NCBI GenBank assembly: GCA_026027325.1
Contig: JAMSLZ010000014.1
Location: forward strand, 682,001 to 746,000
Direction of reading: 5' to 3'
DNA length: 64,000 nt
Source: Actinomucor elegans
Taxonomy: Eukaryota; Mucoromycota; Mucoromycetes; Mucorales; Mucoraceae
A program made the position numbers and the translations under genes. Below, piece by piece: positions 1-10,634 of the stretch. The notes under the pieces were generated by a model that worked only from the letters and a program-made list of their open reading frames with translations, was not told where the DNA came from and searched no databases. Within the stretch, counting starts at the first letter, position 1. Each line of letters begins with the position of its first letter.

Positions 1-1034
1 CAAAAGGCCTGCATTTGCTTGAGTTTCTTTGTTGATTCTAAGTCAAGGTCATCTAAACCCCACATAATCTCTTTGACTCTCTCAGCAGCTTCACCTTTCT
101 CCAGAACAATAGGGTCTTCATCGTCTTTTTCTTCCAAGAACTTGTTGATCCTTCGCATATCTTTTCGCACTTCATGAACTGTCTTTGCAATAGATCGAAG
201 TCTCGAGTTGAGTTCTTGTACCTGTCGCTTATTTACATACATGATTTCTTTTAGTTCTTCCAAAGACTCTGTAGCTGCGCTTGTTTCAATGGTTAGCTTT
301 CTCAAAGCTGGTAAAGGGTTCTCGTAAGAGTAGCTATTATCATTTAAAGTGGTTTTGATCGAAGACAATAGAGATTCCATCTCCTTGACAGCATCGATTG
401 ACATCCAGCTGGTTTCTTTTCTTAGTGCACTGTCAAGGCTACGCAGATAACTAGTTTGTCTTTCACGGTCGCGCGATTTACGTTCTACCATGTTGATGAC
501 AGATTGAATCACATATTCAAGAGGTGGAGCAAAGGTCACGAGATCTTGGAGTGTTTCATCCAGAGCCAAGGTCTTTAATAGGCGCTTGTGAAGGGTTTTG
601 GTTTCCCAAACTGCTGTATTCAAATCTTCCAGTTGTCTTTTGAGGACTTCAAATGGGTCTTCGTCTTCAGGGTCATTGAGAGACGACCAAGAGCTTGAAA
701 AGGAGGATCTTCGACTGCGAATACCAGTAGAAGCAGACCATTGCAGTGGTGACAACAGAGGACTGGTCACATCAGTAGATAAAGGCCGTCTATCCATGGC
801 CATAGAAGCAAGCTTGGAAGGCTGTTCCGTAACAGTCGTGTTCAATACACTGGTAGACATACTTAAGCTAGGTTCAACTTCATCTTCTATAATGGTGGCT
901 GAATAAAGTTCAGCTGCCAAAGATGAACCCAAGGGCACTTCATTTAAATAGCCTTTGCCTAAAAGTTCGTCTTCTAGAGATTGACCTCCACCCAAATGGG
1001 CATCGTCTTCGAATAATGATATTTCAGTCATCAT
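1..1034 (-). CDS. Unrecognised coiled-coil protein, 5' part only
   Basis: An uninterrupted reading frame runs from ATG ATG (1034) to the window edge with no stop, about 344 codons. The N-terminal 120 or so residues are acidic and serine/threonine rich (MMTEISLFEDDAHLGGG at the start, then an RSRRSSFSSSWSSL stretch) and look disordered. From about residue 130 the protein is charged and helical, with heptad-like Leu/Ile spacing (VLKRQLEDLNTAVWETKTLH, then VNKRQVQELNSRLRSI), which suggests a coiled coil. I do not recognise a family. The start is chosen because it is the first ATG of the open frame and is preceded by a purine-rich tract (AAAAGGAAAAGG/GAGAGA on the opposite strand) as seen upstream of other genes here. 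The downstream part lies outside the window, so function is left open. Confidence 0.75.
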   Translation of the reverse strand, partial: MMTEISLFEDDAHLGGGQSLEDELLGKGYLNEVPLGSSLAAELYSATIIEDEVEPSLSMSTSVLNTTVTEQPSKLASMAMDRRPLSTDVTSPLLSPLQWSASTGIRSRRSSFSSSWSSLNDPEDEDPFEVLKRQLEDLNTAVWETKTLHKRLLKTLALDETLQDLVTFAPPLEYVIQSVINMVERKSRDRERQTSYLRSLDSALRKETSWMSIDAVKEMESLLSSIKTTLNDNSYSYENPLPALRKLTIETSAATESLEELKEIMYVNKRQVQELNSRLRSIAKTVHEVRKDMRRINKFLEEKDDEDPIVLEKGEAAERVKEIMWGLDDLDLESTKKLKQMQAF

Positions 1035-1216
1035 GTTTTTAATTTCTATAATTCTATAAGACACTAAATGTATAAAAAGGAAAAAGGAAAAGGAAAAGAG
1101 AGAGAAAGAGAGAGAGAGTGCGCAATTAGGCTTAGTATGAAAAAAGGTATTATATGAGTCGGTGTACGTAGGGGTTTTTTTTTATTCTTGTAGAACTACT
1201 GCCCTGTGACCGAGGT

Positions 1217-2570
1217 TTACCATGATTGTCTGCTACTCATGGAGGTATTTTCTAATCGATAAGCTCGAAGTTCCTTGGTCAAATCATGCATTCTCTTTCC
1301 CCAGTCCTTTAAGCGTACGACCTATTAAGTAATTAGTACAAATATATTGATTATTTTTTTTTTAAAAAAAAGGTACCACTGCAGTTGTATTATCATCGCT
1401 CTGTAATTGATCTGCTGCATCTACCAGTTTCTTTGCTGAAAGAGAAGGATCTTTATACAGTTTAACCTACATAGAACAAATTGGTGTTTGATTCTTTATG
1501 AGCCAAGGATTCCGTACTTACAAAATCAACTACTTCTTGGTCAGACATGACAGACGTAATACCGTCTGTTATTAATACCATAAACGCTGCTGGATTTTCT
1601 TTGGTTATCTTGTACCGTACAATGTCTGGTTCAGCAGATACACCATATCGCTTCAATTTAGCGTCACCAAATGCTCGACTGGTAGCTAGCATACCCATAA
1701 TGCGTTCATCCCCCCAAGAATCTGTTGTGACAAAGCCAGCATACTTGCGTAATCTATCTGTTTCGATTGGATTTCCTGGATGATGATCGCCTGTAGTTAA
1801 GGACACCACTTCACCAGAACCAGAATCACATAAAAGAATTCGGGTATCGCCTACATGGCCGATGATAATATCATATTCCTCACTATCCCAGAACGGTTTT
1901 TTATCAACAGGTTCAATAATAGCTATACTCCCTGTGGATCCCTCATGATCTTCATGCGCATCATCTAATTCACCGCGCAATTGTTTCAGGACAGCAGTAT
2001 CTGCGTCTAAAAACGCCAGCGTAAGACGCTGTTCTATTGTGAGATCATGAACATCGATATTAGGTTTGGGTTTGCCTTGATTGTCTACAAATTGCTGTAG
2101 GACAGCAGGAATAGGGAATCTTCTGAAATAGCCTCTGTAAGCGCGCAGGTGTTCCAGACTAGATTGGAAATCATCCAAGCTAATATCTTCAATACGTTCA
2201 TGCAAATGTTTGGAGAGCCTAAATAACAAATTATAAATATCAGTTACGTATATATACCAGCATAAATACCATTCTGACACCACAGGTCCACCATGTCTAT
2301 TTTATACATGTATCAATACCTTATAGCATACAAACTAACTGTCTTTTACCCATCAAATATACCGACATAGGCACGATCCGCATCCTTGTTCATCTTTCGC
2401 AGACTTTTACAGTCTGGTAACTCAAGAGAAACTGCACTATATTGATCTTCATTACTTGGCCTGGTTCCTCTAGAAGTGCATATACCAATAAGCTGATTGG
2501 GCCGGTTTAAGTTGATTCTTAATAGGCTATCTGTCAACGACTTAGTACCCTTCCCGTTTCTCGGCTTCAT
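1217..2570 (-). CDS. PP2C-family protein phosphatase (Ptc6-like)
   Basis: Mg/Mn-dependent serine/threonine phosphatase of the PPM family. Five exons can be placed: 2570-2350, 2296-2270, 2218-1522, 1466-1377 and 1321-1217, giving 379 residues in one frame. PP2C motifs occur in order: SRGTRPSNEDQY near residue 32, the metal-binding FDGHGG formed across the first splice, IIGHVGDTRILL, the ATSRAFGDAKLK segment, a VLITDG aspartate, and DDNTTAVVVRL near the C-terminus. YGVSAEPD following the AFGD motif and the short C-terminal tail resemble the fungal Ptc6 group, often linked to mitochondria, but no clear targeting peptide is visible. The second intron donor (2269) is chosen because it gives SEWLSKHLHE, a better PP2C helix than reading through. 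It is divergent from the cyclin gene, with about 1 kb between them. Confidence 0.92.
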
Positions 2571-3606
2571 CCTCTAACCTTGTAGTCCTTTCGTGAGATA
2601 GTAGTTTTTATAACTGAACTGCCTCGAAACTGAAAACTGTCTTTTGAAACAGGTGGTAATATGACATAGTTTCGTTAATGTCATGTTTGACGATGGTAAA
2701 TGGAGGAAAAGAAAAAAGAAAAAAAAAAAAGGATAACTTCCCCATCCCCGCATTTTCCCTTTAGTATTTGAACCTTATTGTGGGAAGAACTGGGCTCTAG
2801 CATTAGGTAATAACGCCTCGAAGATGAGACCATTTGAGCAGCTACTTGCTTTTCTACGCTTTAAGGCAAGAACAGATGTCTGATCGACATATCTTAGACA
2901 TGGCATGTAGATCCATGAGCAGAATGAACTGAAATTGTAAAGATTTTATACCATTTTGAACAAGGAAGAGACTTTAGCCAATTGTAACCCTTGAAACTTA
3001 AAATTATACGTAATTCTAATTGTAACTATCTAATCAGAACAAAGTACAATTTTGGCCCAGAGGTTAATATAACCACTCTAGGAGACTATTTTTTTTTTAT
3101 AAAGCTTGGCCCCCTCTTTTTTTTTATGGCAACTTCCATCGAATCTTCAAAATATAGTTAGGATTGAAAATCAATTTATAAAATTCGACTTCTCAAGATA
3201 ATAGAAGTTATGTGAAAGGCAGACAACTACGTAGTTCCTTTGTCAAAGCCCTTACATCATTCGATATGCTTATATAGCCTCTGTAACTTTTACTAATAAA
3301 ATTTGAGACTCTCTAGACTTTGATATTATGCTAAAATCACTTTAAAGCTATAAAAGATAGATTTTCAGGAAATAAATAAATAATAATAATAATAATCAGC
3401 TCTTTTAATCTTCATACCACCAATCAAATCTATTACATATTAAAGCCCAGATCAAAAGTGCGGGAGTATAAAGATTTCAAGCCATTTTGAAGGTTTGTTA
3501 GTATTGTTAGTCTCTTTTGTTTCTTTATCTTATATTAACAAAGAAAGTGAACCTTGTTTTTGTTTAATGGAATTGTAATCAAATAGCATCCAAAATCAAA
3601 AGAGCA
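2571..3606. promoter_or_regulatory. Divergent intergenic region, PP2C / cyclin
   Basis: No reading frame of note. It carries several purine or T runs and a TATAAAAG-like stretch near 3351. Presumably it holds the promoters of the flanking genes. No specific operator could be identified. Confidence 0.4.
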
Positions 3607-5140
3607 ATGTATTCACAACACTACCCAATGATGGATAGCGCAGTCTATTCACAACAACCACAGCAGCAGCATTATCAACAGAGATTAGCATCTCTTCATC
3701 CAACCGTCATTCAGCAAACAAGAAAAGAGCCTTTACCGAGCGCTACAGATGCCAAACCCAATATCACACTATCTATTCCCGAGATTGCCGAGTTTTCTTC
3801 TACCATGGTTTATTTAATGTGGCATGCTCGAAGACAATCAGTAATGGATCTGCATTCTAGTTCTAAATCGGCCGATACACAACAGCAACAGAACAACAGT
3901 TTAGAGCAAACTCGAGTTACAGCTGATCTAGCCAATATGACAAGTGCAGCCTTTAAAAAGTTCTGTCGACAGGTAGCTCAATGCTCCATGTCGTTTTATT
4001 CATACTAATACTACGGTAGATCCTTGGTGCTACTCAATTATCAGAATCAGTTGTATTATTGTCATTGAAATACATAGCCATGCTATTGCAAAATAATCCA
4101 AATATTCAAGGAGCTGATGGGTCTGAATATCGTTTGTTTACAGTGGCTTTGATGCTGGGTATGTATACATACAAATAGATGATTTTAATAGATTAATAAC
4201 TACGATTTTACTAGCCAACAAGTTCTTGGATGATAATACTTTTACCAACAAGACTTGGTCTGAAGTATCTGGAATGAAGGTTGTAGATTTGAATATCATG
4301 GAACTAGAGTTTTTGGATGTATTAAAATTTCGGTTATCTATCCAAAAAGAGGAATACGAAAGGTGGAGAACTGCACTTTTTGGCTTTAGAAGTCAATTGA
4401 TCAACGTACCTATTGAAATACAAAGACAAAAGCTAATGGAAACCATGGCACTCTCTGTAAACAACACCCAATGGGCGCAAAAGCAACAACAAAACCATAA
4501 TTTCTTTTTGTTTTCAAAGCAACAATATCCAGTTCAACCTACATTTCATGGCCCATTAACTCGAGTACCACTTCGAATCCCAAGCCAACCTGTATATCAT
4601 CATACAAACGTATATAACGAACAGAAAACCTATGCCTATCAAGCGCCGCCATTACCACTACCGACAGCACAACGATCGAACTACGCTCAACAGCAAACAT
4701 CCTTCCATACACCTTCTACCACAAAGTATCCTTATGATCAACGAGCAAGTCACCGTACTAGTTCTTTGCCTTCAAACGGTGGTCTTGATTTAGCAGCAAA
4801 CTACTACGCAACACCTTCTGCTACACCTACTTATAATTACCCTTCTACGACTAGTTACTATGTTGATCCAAGCAGCAACACTACCACTACCACTACCACG
4901 TACAATTCATCCAACTCACCAACAGATTATAATCCTTATCATAAAGTGAATGCTGCCTATAATAGGTCAACGATACCGAGATCAACATCGTACAAAGTAA
5001 GCGTGTAATTGACATTTAATTTATTTCCAATCTAATGATCGTATTAGAATGTGCAACCTCAGCACTTTAAACGGGCTTCATACCAGAATGGACCTACCCT
5101 AGAAGACCCATTAACTGCCATTGACTCTTACCGTCGTTAA
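3607..5140 (+). CDS. Pcl/Clg1-type cyclin with Q/Y/T-rich tail
   Basis: Predicted regulatory subunit of a Pho85-type cyclin-dependent kinase. Exons are 3607-3972, 4020-4158, 4215-4996 and 5048-5140, giving 459 residues. The first intron ends after a perfect TACTAAT branch point. The cyclin box runs from about residue 55 (ITLSIPEIAEFSSTMVYLMW) and contains the diagnostic MLANKFLDDNTFTNKTW and WSEVSGM segments of the fungal Pcl/Clg1 cyclins, followed by the ELEFLDVLKFRLSI helix. After residue 240 the protein is low-complexity, rich in Q, Y, P, S and T, including a (TTT) run. The last exon is short and ends AIDSYRR. It is expected to act in polarity or nutrient signalling through the CDK, but the exact Pcl subgroup cannot be fixed here. 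Confidence 0.88.
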
Positions 5141-5198
5141 TCCAATCATGTATATTCTTTCTAATATATAAATATATTCCCCCCCCCCAGCACTCGGA

Positions 5199-5884
5199 TT
5201 ATAAAAGACTTGTGCCTTGCGTATCTATTACTTTTTCAAAATACTTGGGTTCAATGATACCATCCTTGCCATCAGAAAGTATAACATCATTTTTTGATCG
5301 ATAAAACGCAATGCCATCTTGCATGGCTTTATGAACATCTATATAGATAAACACTTGAGAGGATTTACGTACACCACTCCGGACATTGGAATCGCCAGGC
5401 AAGCCTATAGCAAAATGTACATGGTTTCGGTTCATTGTTGACAGCCCTTTGGTTTTAATATGTTCCCATGCTTGCAAGCGTGTGCCGTGGATCACTGGTG
5501 TATCAATTTGAGTGATTTGCTCCAGAAGTTTGTGCGAGTCGACATTTTTGAGCGAATGGCCTTGGTTGGCTCGGATCTTGTATTGGCCATCGGTAAGTAC
5601 GAGCTCGTAGCGTTTCTTGTCATTAGTATCAACGACATATTGTATTTGTTCAATATTGACATCTTTAAATTTAGGATGAGCAAGCTAAACTAATGGATCA
5701 GTTTCAATACAGCATGTTTTTTTTTGGTTTTTGAGGGGCTTACGAGATCTTGGACAGCAATGTAGCCGTCTGATGACATTGTTAGCTTCTCTTTGACCGC
5801 ACCGTGCCGTAATATATAAGAGAGTAGTTTAGAAAGTTGGGTTGTTGCTTGGGGGCTCAATGGCGGTGTTACTGAGTCAGACAT
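5199..5884 (-). CDS. TPT1: tRNA 2'-phosphotransferase (Tpt1/KptA)
   Basis: Transfers the splice-junction 2'-phosphate of ligated tRNA to NAD+, the last step of fungal tRNA splicing. Two exons (5884-5744, 5684-5199) encode 208 residues. Family hallmarks are LSKLLSYILRHGA at residue 19, SSDGYIAVQDLLAHPKF across the splice, the RANQGHS NAD-binding motif, VIHGTRLQAWEHIKTKGLS, NRNHVHFAIGLPGD, and the C-terminal Ile-Glu-Pro-Lys-Tyr-Phe. The correct acceptor is the second of two nearby AGs (TTAGTTTAG), since only it keeps the frame. Length matches the family (about 200-230). It converges tail to tail with the cyclin gene, with stops about 60 bp apart. A C9 run lies between them. Confidence 0.95.
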
Positions 5885-7640
5885 TTGCTGTGTAAAAAGA
5901 AAGGTTAATGGATGCAGTAAAAAAGATTCTTCAGTAAATTTTCTAGATGTTCATTAGTTGTCGGTAATTTAATAATGCTGCGCACCCTACGGGAAAAAGG
6001 CTGAGTCTGGTGTAATATTTATGTAATTTCCATGTAATTTCCATGTAACTTTTGGCTAATATCAACTATTGTTGAATCAAGACGTTGACGAAATGGAGAC
6101 GAATAATATGATATATGCTTTCTGAGCCGCACTTTGTTTTTCTTTCTTTATATCTTTCTTTCTAAGCATAATAATAATCCTTTTTTTTTAAGGAGTAATG
6201 ATAATGATAATAACAATATTTGGTAAAATATATAACTGAAATAATAAGAAATTATGAATAAGAACTCATCTCCTTGAAATGGCGGTGAAGGTGCTCTATA
6301 CATGCTGGCATATTATGTCCAGGCCGCCATATATTATTTGGTTGAGTAATAAAGGGGATTTAAGCAGTAAACGGTTCAAAATAGCTCTGACTGAGTCAAA
6401 AGTCGAAGAAAACACTCTTCTATTTTATTTTATTGAGTTTGGTTTATTTACATAAATACAAATGGATTTTAAGCCATGGAAGTTCATGAGTATTTGTAAA
6501 AGATCTAGTATTTCAAAGAATCAATGAAGACTTAAAAATGTCCTTTCCTTTACTGCTGAAAATTTATATGTTTTTTTTATACTGTAATGGAGTGGCAGGT
6601 TTGTAACTTGGATATGCTTGATGAAGTTATCCATGTTTGTTCCTTTTTATGCCTTGTTTACCTTGCTTCATTTTTCATGCAGGTGGAAATTTTTGATTGA
6701 TTGGTTTGATCATTGACGTTTGCTTTAGTCGATCTTTCTCGTTTGGTGCTATGGTTGAACTAAAATATCACCTAGACCTTTTTCCTTGTAGATTGTTCGG
6801 TCTCATCATGATTCGAGTATATTACAAGGATTTTTTTTTCCCTAGATAAACCGCCATATCACAACTTTACAGTTATGATTATATAATATTTTTGAATTGA
6901 ATGACTACTTGTTGAGTAGAACAGTCTATATGCGATAAAGCCAATCTAATCCTTATGCTTCTGGCCAACTTTGCCTTAGACGAAAGTAGCTTGTTTATCC
7001 CCCGTATCATCTAATGCAAACAATAGCAGCTTGACTATCCTTACATATTATCTGTTGTAGATCAATGAGCTCTTTGGCCATGCTATATGCTCAAAGCCAT
7101 ATAACAATGAGTAAAAATAAAAGTAGATCTTTTCATACAACAACTTGTTCATATTCAACGAGCGTTAACTACTCATTTGTTGAACTCTTTATAGGCAAGT
7201 GCCTTTTCATTATTACTCTTTTTTTACAGCGGATCAATTCGTCTACTCCATGCGGCAATACACGACTATCTAAGTTTATGAAAGGTATTCTGGTTCTATT
7301 ATGATTTATATCTCCTCAGGACTTCAAATAAGACATCATATATATTGACCTGATTCAGTTATAGGTGAATTACGAAATATATTATCAATAAAAGTGTTAT
7401 CAGTTGTGGGCGTAGAGTAGGGTTTGCTAATGAATGCGCTTGAAAAATACTTTTGTTCCGTCTGATTGAAGGTTTTTGTTATTGCTGATTCTGGCAAACT
7501 ATCGAATCTAATGTTAAAGACACCGACTATAACAATTGTAATATGTTAGTAACTAAACACAGAATCAAGAGCTTTAAACAGAGTGTCTATGTTGTAATAA
7601 AGAGGAAAATACAAAAAGTAAAAAATGCATCTAGCCAATG
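5885..7640. other. Gene-poor intergenic DNA
   Basis: No supported gene. Short frames (for example 7065-7304) have no recognisable protein character. The start includes the TPT1 promoter. TATGGCGG-type octamers occur on both strands near 6280, 6324 and 6850. Confidence 0.5.
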
Positions 7641-8397
7641 CAAAAAGTGATATACTTGCAGTGCCTATTTCACCAGAAAATAGGCAACCGTCTACAGTTT
7701 TACGTGGACTACCACTTTTGAGTATAGAGAGGTATTTGTTATTGATGTAACAACAAGCACTGGTAGCAATCGAACGCAAGGTAGAAGCATTTATGCTCAG
7801 AATCATATGAAATTCGGGAATAATGAAATTTTCGTTGTTAACTAAAGTCCATGAATGGTCATAATAGACAAACAAATGATAGATCGGTCAAAGTTCTCAA
7901 GAAATTATCTATAAAGAACCCCAAGGGTTGGGATGAGCGCCTTCTCTCTGTGCTATACGCTTACCGTACTAAAACTCACTGTATTCTGAAGGTCTCACCT
8001 TTTGAATTTTTATATAGCGTTAGCTTTCCATCCATTAGACAAAATCCTTTTCAAATGCCAGTTAGAGCAATGGATATGGAGATACTAGCCCAAATCTGAT
8101 AGAAATACTCATATCGAATATTTCAACATCCTATTAAAAAATGAATATCAAGATAAGGCAATTACAAGACGAAAGATGCTTCTTCCAGGTGCCAAAGGTT
8201 GCCCCTCCCCTCCACGATTTACAAGGCATTCAAATTGTGTACACACTTTAAGTCAGAAACCTTCACAGTTGCAGCTTTGTTTACCAACAGCACTTGTCAA
8301 TCGGCTGACCAATACAGTACATTGTTAAAGCAATGAATCAATATCAGCTCGTTGAGAGGAATTCACGCAGTATTGATTTCTTGGGAAGGAGGGAGGA
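7640..8397 (+). mobile_element. Decayed Ty3/gypsy retrotransposon, integrase end
   Basis: The reading frame at 7851-8099 contains NPKGWDERLLSVLYAYRTKT followed by a SPFEFLYS segment. These match the end of the integrase core of Ty3/gypsy elements (typically NPKDWDE.L...YAYRT, then SPFELLYG). Just upstream (7650-7860), in shifting frames, are pieces resembling the rest of the core, interrupted by stops, so the element is dead. Downstream at 8383-8397 a polypurine tract (GGGAAGGAGGGAGGA) sits where these elements carry the plus-strand primer before the 3' LTR. No gag, protease or RT portion and no paired LTR was seen. Confidence 0.65.
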
Positions 8398-8927
8398 TAT
8401 TTTATGGCTGTCGAACTTTTATCATAACCACTGTTCTTTTAGTACAAAGTAGTACTAATAATTCCTACATAATCTATTATACTAGGTAGGAAACCTGGCA
8501 CATTTGGAGTTATTGCACAGGAGCAATAACATACCTTTGTTGCAGGATCTTCTGTTAAGTGAATATGTCGATAACCGAGAGTTTACTATTGAGCTTGGGA
8601 TGATGAATAATGGAATTTCAAGATCGTAAAAGAACATGTTCCTGAATTCGAAATATTAGTGTAATCTGACGTGCTTGTATTCAAGCGACTAGTCCAGCTT
8701 TGCATGATATCAAGAATTTAGCCTTGATTTGTTATAGCAATAATGTCACTTTATGGTTTTTTGAGTAACTAAGAACATTCTCCTAAAGGTTAATAGCTTT
8801 TTTTTTTAACGTAACGTATACTGTTTACTGCATGAACAAATGAATTTTGGTCGACTCTGAGCAATTTGTTATGCAGATATATGCTTCTTTTTATTCAAAA
8901 ACTTTATTTAACATGATACAAAAACTA
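8398..8927. other. Possible 3' LTR remnant and intergenic DNA
   Basis: Begins immediately after the polypurine tract of the gypsy relic and could contain its LTR, but no second copy exists in the window to confirm it. The end includes the 3' UTR of the aminopeptidase. No other feature was seen. Confidence 0.25.
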
Positions 8928-10395
8928 TTACTTGCGCACATGAGATAATTCAACAGAGAAGCCAACAGCGACCTTGGAAAATTCTTTCATATGATCAAAA
9001 GAGAGCTTGTCAATGGTATCACCCGTGGTATGAATGTGTTGATTGGAATCTTCAAAAGCGCTTTCAATAGTAAAAGCAGAAGGGAAACCAACCTTGCGCC
9101 AAGAAGCATGATCTAATAGATTGATGTTTTAGTATAAAAAATTAAACTCTTTTTTGAGTATTAAAAGACTTACCACTGCAAGCATAACCGCACTTGGTAA
9201 GGGTATAAGGAATACCAGCATAGTTATCAACCAAAGTCTTGAGGAAGTCGGTCAACTAGAAAATAATAAATATCCATATTTTGGCTGCACTAGATCGAAC
9301 AAACCTTTTCATCTACATGATCAGTAACAATACCAATAACAGGACCCTTGGCGCCAACATAACCTGTCATATCATTCTGCAACATGGCCACCACCTTTTT
9401 GCCTTCTTGTTCATAAGCTCTGGAAACAGCTTGACTGCCTAACAAACCAGCTTCTTCGCCGCTGTACCAATGGAACTCGACAGGTCTTTCAGGTTTGAAT
9501 CCGTTATGAACTAGACTACGGAAAGCTTCAAGAATAGTTACAGTTCCACTGCCATCGTCCTAGATAGATGTATTAGATAACAAAAAGTGCCTCAAGTATA
9601 TTCTTACATCTGCACCAGGAGAACGACCAAAGCTAGGCATCCACATATTTACAGAGTCTTGATGAGCGCCTACAATGACAAGCTCATCATTAAGATCTTT
9701 GTTGGAACCTTCAAATCGAGCGATAATAGAGAATTGATCCCACTATGTATCACAAGTCAGTATGGGTATTATCAAATATGCAATCATATACATTACAGAA
9801 TGCTTAAATTCGTTTACAGATACATGGTTATATCCTTTAGCAACGTCTCTGATTTGCTGAATCAGCCAGCGACACGACTTGGCGCCATAGGAAGATTTAT
9901 AATAGCGGTTATAGAAACTAGTGAATTCTTGCAGATTTGCCTTCATGGTATCGGTAGTTAAGTTACCAATGAAAGGCAAGACTTCATCTTGATATTCAGC
10001 CTTTACAGGGATGACTAATTACATGTGTAAGTTGGCAATAGTAGTTTTAATTCTTTTCTTCCTCTCTCTTACATGGTTGCCATTCAGTGCTCAGGGAAGA
10101 AACCGAAGGTTCTGGGTATTCAGTGATATCCATAAATTTGATGCCTGCACGCAGCAAGGCTTCCTTGTCGGATTCAGTCATCCATTTAGCTGGTGAATCT
10201 TCACTAGAATCAGATAAATACCGTTAGGAACATTTTAATGGGTCATTATCCAGATAGATACCTGATTTGGATTAGACGACGCTCAGTTTCTGAAGCACTG
10301 ACGCGCAGTTGATCAATAGAAGCGGCTAAGGGACTAGCAGAAACCAAGGTAGAGAGGGCTGAAATAGACAATAAAGACAAAGACAAGAACTTCAT
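8928..10395 (-). CDS. Secreted M28 zinc aminopeptidase (LAP-type)
   Basis: Predicted extracellular leucine-type aminopeptidase. The N-terminus [20 protein letters not shown] is a clear signal peptide. A propeptide region ([31 protein letters not shown]) precedes the catalytic domain, as in fungal LAP1 enzymes. M28 metal ligands are visible in order: His in VGAHQDS, Asp in PGADDDGSG, Glu pair in [12 protein letters not shown], Asp in QNDMTGY, and His in [10 protein letters not shown]. Two cysteines in KCGYACSDH fit the family's conserved disulfide. About six introns; junctions checked include CSDHASW (9172/9114) and the acceptor giving QISEDSP. It ends with Arg-Lys before TAA. Expected to act in peptide scavenging after secretion. 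Confidence 0.94.
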
Positions 10396-10634
10396 GATAA
10401 AAAAAAGTAACAAAATAACAAAGAGAAAAAAGGGAATTTACCAAAGGGACGCTTGTTTTATATGTTTTCTTTCTCAACTGACCTCGGCACTGTACCAATC
10501 AAGATAGAAAATGACGTTGGTTGGGCCTGTGTTACACACTTGCGTGGTAATCTAATGCAGGACGCGTTACATGGTATAAAACGCGTTACAGTTGATGCAG
10601 TAATGTAGAACAAGTATAATATGGTTTTTTTTTA
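10396..10634 (-). promoter_or_regulatory. Aminopeptidase promoter with repeated ACGCGTTACA
   Basis: The 10-mer ACGCGTTACA occurs twice, at 10562-10571 and 10581-10590, as a direct repeat 19 bp apart, with TATAAAA between the copies. It lies about 170-195 bp upstream of the aminopeptidase start. A TGACGTT at 10511 is another candidate site. Function is inferred from position only. Confidence 0.4.

Noticed and set aside
7546..7875. 109-codon minus-strand ORF
   Set aside because: It lies opposite the gypsy relic and looks like the reverse complement of decayed pol sequence.
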